This document shows positions 60,481 to 64,000 of a stretch of 64,000 nucleotides of DNA, piece after piece. The stretch lies in contig JACEEZ010010964.1 of the NCBI GenBank assembly GCA_016584305.1, positions 197,525-261,524 on the forward strand, written 5' to 3'. Both the position numbers and the translations under genes were made by a program. Origin of the DNA: Chionoecetes opilio. Its lineage: Eukaryota > Arthropoda > Malacostraca > Decapoda > Majidae. The stretch's first letter is position 1; the number at the start of each line of letters is the position of its first letter. Under the pieces are notes generated by a model that was given only the letters and a program-made list of their open reading frames with translations, made no database searches and had not been told where the DNA came from.

Positions 60481-60493
60481 TTTTTAAATGTTT

Positions 60494-62857
60494 TAAATGG
60501 GTAACAAAAACATATGTTTTGAAAATCGTCCAGGGTTTTCCAGCTGAATTAGACTAATTTTGATGCTCTGAGTCCGAAAATGACCTTGGTTTTGCTCAAT
60601 CAGGTCAGGTTTTTTTGCTACAGAAATTTAAAAAAAATCGATTTTTCGTAAAAAAAAAATTCTGCGGATCATCAGCTGAGAAACCCCTGATGATTTTTTC
60701 CGTTTTCCTCAAGAAATAAAAGTCAGCGTATCCAAATTCATTCAGTTTTTATTTAGTCATCAAATTTGATAAGCATAATTATCATAATATTAGTATAAGA
60801 ATGAGCGTTACGTGACACAAAAGTTCAGAGTTCACGGCATAAATCGGCGTTTCTTCGATTCCCGTGTGTGAGCAGCTGCTGGTTGTCTCTCTTCAGCGAC
60901 CAGCAGTAGTCCGCCATCATGACTGCGTCCCACCTCCCTGGTACCTCTCCTCCATTTGGCGCATGTCCTGATGGAACCTTTCTCCCTGCTCGTCGCTCAT
61001 CGCCCAAGGTTTTCAGGAAACTTCTCCATGTGTGAGAACAGGAAGTGCATCTTAATACTCATCAAACACCCGAGTTTTTGGAAGGCCTCTATCATGCTGC
61101 TGACGAGTCTGGCGTGGTTTGCTGCCTTCGTGTTCCCCAGGAAGTTGTTCACCACCTGCACAAACGATTTCCACGCGGCGCACTCTAGCGTGTTCATGGA
61201 GTTTTGGAACTCTGTGTCCTTTATGAGCTGCCGTATCTGTGGGCCATCGAAAATGCCGGCCTTCAGCTTCTCAATGGTCAGTCCAGGAAAGGCTCGGCAC
61301 AGGTAGTTGAAGCACCTCCCATCCTTGTCCAGAGCGCGCGTGAACTGTTTCATTAACCCAAGCTTCAAGTGTAGCGGTGGGATCAATATCTTCTCCCGGT
61401 CAACAAGAGGTTCGTTTATGATGTTTCTCGCCCCAGGTACTAACTGCTCTCGCGCCGGCCACTCTTTCTTACATAGTGCTGGGCTCTGTCTCGACTGTCC
61501 ACATGCATAAAAAGCATGGGTACTTCGTGAACCCGGACTGCTGACCAAGTAGAAAGTTCACCATCTTCAAGTCGACGCAGATGATCCATTGTGCTGCTCA
61601 TATTGGATTTTGTCGAGCACGTACTTCACTGCTTCATATTTCTCTTTGAGAGTTGTGGAGTGCGCAAGAGGGATTGAGGCGAACTGGTTCCCGTTGTGGG
61701 AGGAGCACACACTTCAAAGAGCGCTTGCAGCTGTCAATGAAGAGTCGCCAATCTCTCGGATCGTATTGAGGAGCGCCGAGTTTAACAAGAAGACCGGCGA
61801 CATCTCGGCGTACACGAGGTCTTCCTCCCTGGCAGAAGTAGCCCATGTAGGCCTCATGCCTTCTACGAAAGAAAGTGATACGCGCGTCCTTGCCAAGTAG
61901 ATTTTTCTCTGAGTCTGGAGGCCAACAGCTCGGAGGAAGTCTTCGACAAGCTGAGATCCCGAACCAGATCATTAAGCTCACATTGTGAAAAGGGCTGCGG
62001 ACTATCTTGTGCTTCATACTCTTCTTCTGTATATCCTCGCTCGTCTGTACTGGTGGCCTCGTCGTCGCTGTCGGGAAGCTCTGTGAACGCTGGTACAGGA
62101 ATTTCTTCGCAGTGAGCCAGTGGACGGCGGGCAGATGGAAGGTCGGGGTACTGGAGGCTGTGCCGATTCTTCCGGTTGATGCCATTAGTATTGATGGCGC
62201 AGAAGTAACAATCCGATGCATGGTCAAACGGCTCCCTCCAAACCATCGGAATCCCAAACTTCAGTGAAGTTTTCGCGCCCTTCGTCCACCGCCGGAGGTA
62301 TTCCACGCACGTCTTGCACACCGTGTGCGGTGCCCAGGACTTATCTTGGTCACCCAGCTTGACTTTAAAGTAAGCCCCGTAGGCGCGCTTCACAAATCCT
62401 GTGATGTTCTTCCTGTCCCCTGACAGCGTGTATTGTCCGCAGATGTAGCAGAAAACGTCAGGATTATTCCTGCATGACCGTCGCGCCGAAGCCATCACAA
62501 TAAACTGAAAGAAAAAAGAAAGATGCAGCTGAGTGTCAGACAATGAAATTTAGAATTTTAGAATTTAGAAATTTAGAATGGAGTAATGGTGAGACAGGTA
62601 TTGATTTGATTGGCTAATTGTGGAATTCCCTTTATTCGTGTCTGTGCATTGTAATTCGATATATTCTTCAAGAAAAATATGATTGAACTCAAAACCCCTG
62701 ATATTAGCATATGTATAGCTCGTCAGGTAGGCCTATGGCTGTATCTCAAAAAGTTGACCTGATAGAGCAAAATCAATGTGATATTCGGACTCAGAACACC
62801 TAAATTAGTCTAAATCAACTGAGAAACCCCTGACGATTTTTTGGCTGTTACCCAGTG
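60494..62857 (-). mobile_element. CACTG element, copy C (fullest interior, first bases lost)
   Basis: Very close in sequence to copies A and B. The left end begins TGGGTAACA, the first bases being replaced by the AT block; the right end GTTACCCAGTG is complete and lies in the 740-bp satellite. It retains the ~210-bp internal segment that copy B lacks. Confidence 0.85.
60825..62495 (-). pseudogene. CACTG-element transposase, copy C, frameshifted
   Basis: Same start (MASARRSCRNN) after the same acceptor-like tract as copy B. It includes the segment missing in B: GKDARITFFRRRHEAYMGYF, RPRVRRDVAGLLVKLGAP and DPRDWRLFIDSCKRSLKCVL. Two bases are missing near 61911, and single bases near 61499, 61590 and 60880, mostly in homopolymers, so the frame is broken at least four times. 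These breaks differ from those in copy B, which means that each copy can identify the errors in the other. No catalytic-looking residue appears substituted relative to B. Confidence 0.85.
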
Positions 62858-62860
62858 TTT

Positions 62861-64000
62861 TAGCTAGTTATCAGTGAAGAGTTTTTTTTTTCTACAAATT
62901 GAAGAACATTCCTATATATCTGTTCTTAAATAGCTTTCAATATATGCCACAACTACATTTTACAAAATTAATACCTAAAAATATGTATTTATCATGAAAA
63001 TTAGGTATCAATTTTAATCCTACAAACAACGTTTTTTTGTGTGTGTTTTAATTAATTTACCTTTTGAAGTGCTATAAAATGGCGAAAATTGACATAATTT
63101 AGCCCTTTTTTTGATAGAGAAATTCAAAATATGGTATTGTAGTTGTTTTCGATAGAACATGCTATTTTAAAATACTGGAAGCTTATAAAAGGAGTTAGAG
63201 GCTATATATTGTGATAGAGTTGTATATTACAAGTGTTTTTCATATTTTCTTGTAAATTGTAGTGTTATATCAAAAATAAAAGGAATATACCTCATGATAA
63301 TGTTTTATACCCTCAAAATGTGTTCTTTTCAATGATTTAAGCTATTTATCGCAGAAATATAGCTTTTTACCTACAAATTGAAGCAACCAATCCTCTTTTT
63401 AGAATAATTTACACCTATAAGTAGCCTACATTACACTAAGCTAATAAATAGAAGTGTAAGAGGTTATTTATTGTCATATAACGGTATATTGCAAGTGTTT
63501 TTCATTGTTTCTTGTAAACTGTAGTGTTATTGTATATATACAAGTAGTTTTACTTATCATATTGCTATATACCCATAAAATGTAGTGTTTTCAATGACTT
63601 CAGCTAGTTATCAGTGAAGAGTTCTTTTTTTCCACAAATTGAAGTACATTCCTTTATATCTGTAGGTAAATAGCTTTCGATATTTGCCACAACTACATTT
63701 TACAAAATTAATACTGAAAAGTATGTTTTTATCATGAAATTTAGGTATCAATTTTAATCCTAAAAAATATTTTTTCAAGTGTTTTAATGTATTTTTGAAG
63801 TGTTAAAAAATTTCGAAAATTGACATTATTTTGCCCTTTTTTTGATAGAGAAATTCATAATATGGTATTATAGTTGTTTGCGATAGAACATGCTATTTTA
63901 AACTACTGTAAGCTTATAAAAGGAGTTTGAGGCTATATATTTTGATAGAATTGTATATTACAAGTGTTTTTTTTTCCTTTAGGGTTTCCTTGAAAGTTTT
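62861..64000 (+). repeat. AT-rich satellite, 740-bp period with ~260-bp sub-period
   Basis: AGCTAGTTATCAGTGAAGAG recurs exactly 740 bp apart (62861 and 63601), and the following ~380 bp match well. Inside, CAAGTGTTTTTCAT...TTGTAAAYTGTAGTGTTAT appears at about 63230 and 63490, so the unit seems built from related ~260-bp parts. The array runs off the window. Confidence 0.85.

Overview
This window is eukaryotic, arthropod-like DNA, most likely from a decapod crustacean (an inference from the repeat families; no single-copy marker gene confirms it). Nearly all of it is layered transposable elements and simple or satellite repeats. I see only one good candidate for a host coding exon (minus strand, about 6,990-7,206, with matching splice sites). 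Single N bases at 4421, 43145 and 56573, together with homopolymer-rich or degenerate blocks around 13.1-14.6, 47-51 and 56.6-60.5 kb, suggest gap-filled long-read sequence. Many frameshifts may therefore be sequencing errors rather than true decay.

1-8.2 kb: a broken DDE transposase-like gene (minus), a Tc1-like helix-turn-helix remnant, a diverged tandem repeat, two consecutive 3' ends of one LINE family, the candidate host exon, and a possible LTR. 8.2-13.1 kb: a BEL/Pao retrotransposon (gag, zinc knuckles, protease) split by two insertions whose ends can be read to the base: a pogo/Tigger-type MITE with a TA duplication and a P-like element with a 7-bp duplication. 13.1-20.9 kb: poor-quality GC-rich sequence, a GT array, a 2.7-kb element with long inverted repeats that carries a decayed member of a large uncharacterised family with PIN/FEN-like motifs, tRNA-derived SINEs, a second Tigger-type element and a second copy of the possible LTR.

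21-28.3 kb: a foldback element, then a decayed jockey/CR1-type LINE on the minus strand, interrupted in its endonuclease domain by a 2.4-kb inverted-repeat element with a GC-rich interior that I do not recognise. 28.3-35 kb: little coding content, a 0.8-kb GA array, a ~110-bp tandem repeat, a SINE split by a 0.6-kb insertion, and a second tRNA-like SINE. 35.4-43 kb: a dense cluster of TA-flanked MITEs (one holding a SINE and a LINE), large palindromes, a pogo/Tigger transposase fragment, a possible solo LTR, and a hAT element with an exact 8-bp duplication.

42.6-64 kb: three copies (one cut off at an N) of an element with CACTG ends encoding a zinc-finger/DDE transposase, separated by a foldback, long minisatellites (28-30-bp and 16-bp units), a ~130-bp satellite, a nested pair of MITEs and 3.9 kb of extreme AT-rich filler. 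The window ends in a 740-bp-period AT-rich satellite into which the last copy has inserted. No rRNA, CRISPR array, operon or convincing functional tRNA was seen.
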